From assembly GCA_041695045.1 (NCBI GenBank), contig JBGFRR010000105.1, positions 1 through 49,936 of the forward strand: a stretch of DNA of 49,936 nucleotides. The letters run 5' to 3'. The translations under genes and the position numbers were made by a program. The notes beneath the pieces were generated by a model. That model had not been told where the DNA came from, did no database searches, and saw only the letters and a list, made by a program, of their open reading frames with translations. Positions 49,131-49,936 of the stretch are shown piece by piece. The stretch comes from JBGFRR01 sp041695045 (lineage in GTDB: Bacteria; Bacteroidota; Ignavibacteria; UBA10030). Positions within the stretch are counted from its first letter, which is position 1, and every line of letters starts with the position of its first letter.

Positions 49131-49787
49131 ATGCCAGAATTCATTCCGCTCACCTACACTCCGTCTTCGCCTGAAGAACAACTCCAGCGCGCCCGCCAGT
49201 TTTTCGAGCAGTGCCAGCGAAGGCGAACTGTGCGCGAGTTTTCAGATAAACCCGTTTCACGCCAGTTACTCGAGCTGCTCATCAACACCGCCGGTACCGC
49301 TCCCTCCGGCGCCAATCGTCAGCCATGGCAGTTTGTGGTTGTAACGGATCCAAAGCTTAAGCATCAGATTCGGATCGAAGCCGAAAAGGAAGAGCGCGAA
49401 AACTACGAGCGCCGCATGCCGCAGGAATGGCTCGACGACCTTGCCGTCCTCGGCACCGACTGGCATAAGGAATTCCTCGAGATCGCTCCTGCCCTCATCG
49501 TCGTCTTTGCAATCAACTATGACCTCGAAGGCGAGCGAATCCACAAGAACTACTACGTGAAAGAGTCCGTCGGCATCGCTGTTGGATTTTTGCTTGCCGC
49601 CATTCACAACGCGGGATTGGTCTCGCTTACCCATACACCGAGTCCGATGGACTTCCTCCAGCGCATTCTCGAGCGCCCCGAGAACGAGAAGCCGTACTTG
49701 CTCATTCCCGTCGGGCATCCCAAAGAAGGCGCAACGGTTCCCAACATCCGGCGAAAACCGCTTGAGGAAATCCTTCTTTGGCGGTAA
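49131..49787 (+). CDS. Nitroreductase family protein, iodotyrosine deiodinase-like
   Basis: This 218-residue flavoprotein starts at the ATG at 49131, where GGAG lies five bases upstream; a TTG at 49116 is less likely. It has the FMN-binding RRRTVREFSDKPVS, TAGTAPSGANRQPWQFVVV and the conserved YYVKESVGIAVGFLLAAIHNAGLVSLTHTPSPMDFL, with RPENEKPYLLIPVGHP near the end. These elements match the subgroup containing iodotyrosine deiodinases, which remove halogens reductively from tyrosine. The HTPSPMDFL segment is the most telling. Substrate specificity in bacteria is uncertain. Confidence 0.88.
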   Translation: MPEFIPLTYTPSSPEEQLQRARQFFEQCQRRRTVREFSDKPVSRQLLELLINTAGTAPSGANRQPWQFVVVTDPKLKHQIRIEAEKEERENYERRMPQEWLDDLAVLGTDWHKEFLEIAPALIVVFAINYDLEGERIHKNYYVKESVGIAVGFLLAAIHNAGLVSLTHTPSPMDFLQRILERPENEKPYLLIPVGHPKEGATVPNIRRKPLEEILLWR

Positions 49788-49832
49788 CTTCCCATTCGCC
49801 CATGTGCCGATTTCTTACCTAGCAGGCTGTTG

Positions 49833-49936
49833 AAAAAGTGGTTATGACAGCGAAAAAATTCATCAGGACGATTTTTTCAAGAGAGGAGCCGGGCCTCTAC
49901 GACTGTTGTGGTTCTTCCGTTGCTGTCTCAGAAGCT
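49833..49936. mobile_element. Possible insertion-sequence end at the window edge
   Basis: GGCTGTTGAAAAAGT near 49833 resembles the terminal repeat of IS1182/IS5-type elements. The DNA up to the window end contains no gene, and the partner end and transposase are outside the window. This is suggestive only. Confidence 0.3.

Overview
The window reads as a chromosomal segment of a Gram-negative bacterium of the Bacteroidota/Chlorobiota/Ignavibacteriota (FCB) group. Three things point there: a C-terminal domain of the type IX secretion sorting type on a secreted protein (48178-48993), an S46 dipeptidyl peptidase, and a division and wall (dcw) cluster whose FtsI-type transpeptidase carries PASTA domains. 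MurE has the DNPR motif of meso-diaminopimelate-adding enzymes. No rRNA, tRNA or CRISPR array was found. The assignment is to the group, not to a genus.

Region 1 (1-24.6 kb, minus strand) is one long dcw operon transcribed leftwards: mraZ, rsmH, ftsL, ftsI, murE, murF, mraY, an orphan MNT-type nucleotidyltransferase, murD, ftsW, murG, a two-helix membrane protein, murC, murB, ftsQ, ftsA, a four-helix-bundle protein, ftsZ, then DUF4159, DUF4175 and a small secreted protein. Most genes touch or overlap by 1-4 bases. The packing is broken where short degenerate repeats occur: between ftsA and ftsZ and between murD and ftsW. A sigma70-like promoter and TGGGG boxes spaced 10 bases apart lie upstream of mraZ and suggest MraZ autoregulation. 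The left edge holds an internally deleted ATPase pseudogene.

Region 2 (24.7-35 kb) is a mixed set: a beta-hydroxyacid dehydrogenase, a metallophosphoesterase divergent from a methyltransferase, a GT-C membrane glycosyltransferase, the remains of a nucleotidyltransferase pair, a beta-lactamase-fold serine hydrolase with a RidA protein, an S46 peptidase behind a 70-bp MITE with 8-bp target duplications, a methyltransferase fragment, and a DUF4143 ATPase behind a consensus promoter with an overlapping operator-like palindrome.

Region 3 (35-37.7 kb) is a nitrogen operon: a PII protein, an ammonium transporter and an outer-membrane TorF-like protein. Region 4 (37.7-46 kb) holds a broken copy of a DUF4175 C-terminus, a GNAT acetyltransferase, a second four-helix-bundle gene bracketed by inverted heptad arrays, a methyltransferase, two overlapping secreted amidohydrolase-fold proteins, a lone DsbD-alpha domain protein and a secreted redoxin that ends in a strong terminator. 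Region 5 (46.1-49.9 kb) is more AT-rich: a candidate small RNA or attenuator, a lipoprotein with propeller-like repeats, a frameshifted secreted protein with a sorting domain, an iodotyrosine-deiodinase-like nitroreductase, and a possible insertion-sequence end.

The most unusual feature is the pair of four-helix-bundle genes, each enclosed by oppositely oriented arrays of degenerate 7-bp repeats with a different heptad in each case. They look like small inserted cassettes related in design to the protein-coding intervening sequences of 23S rRNA.
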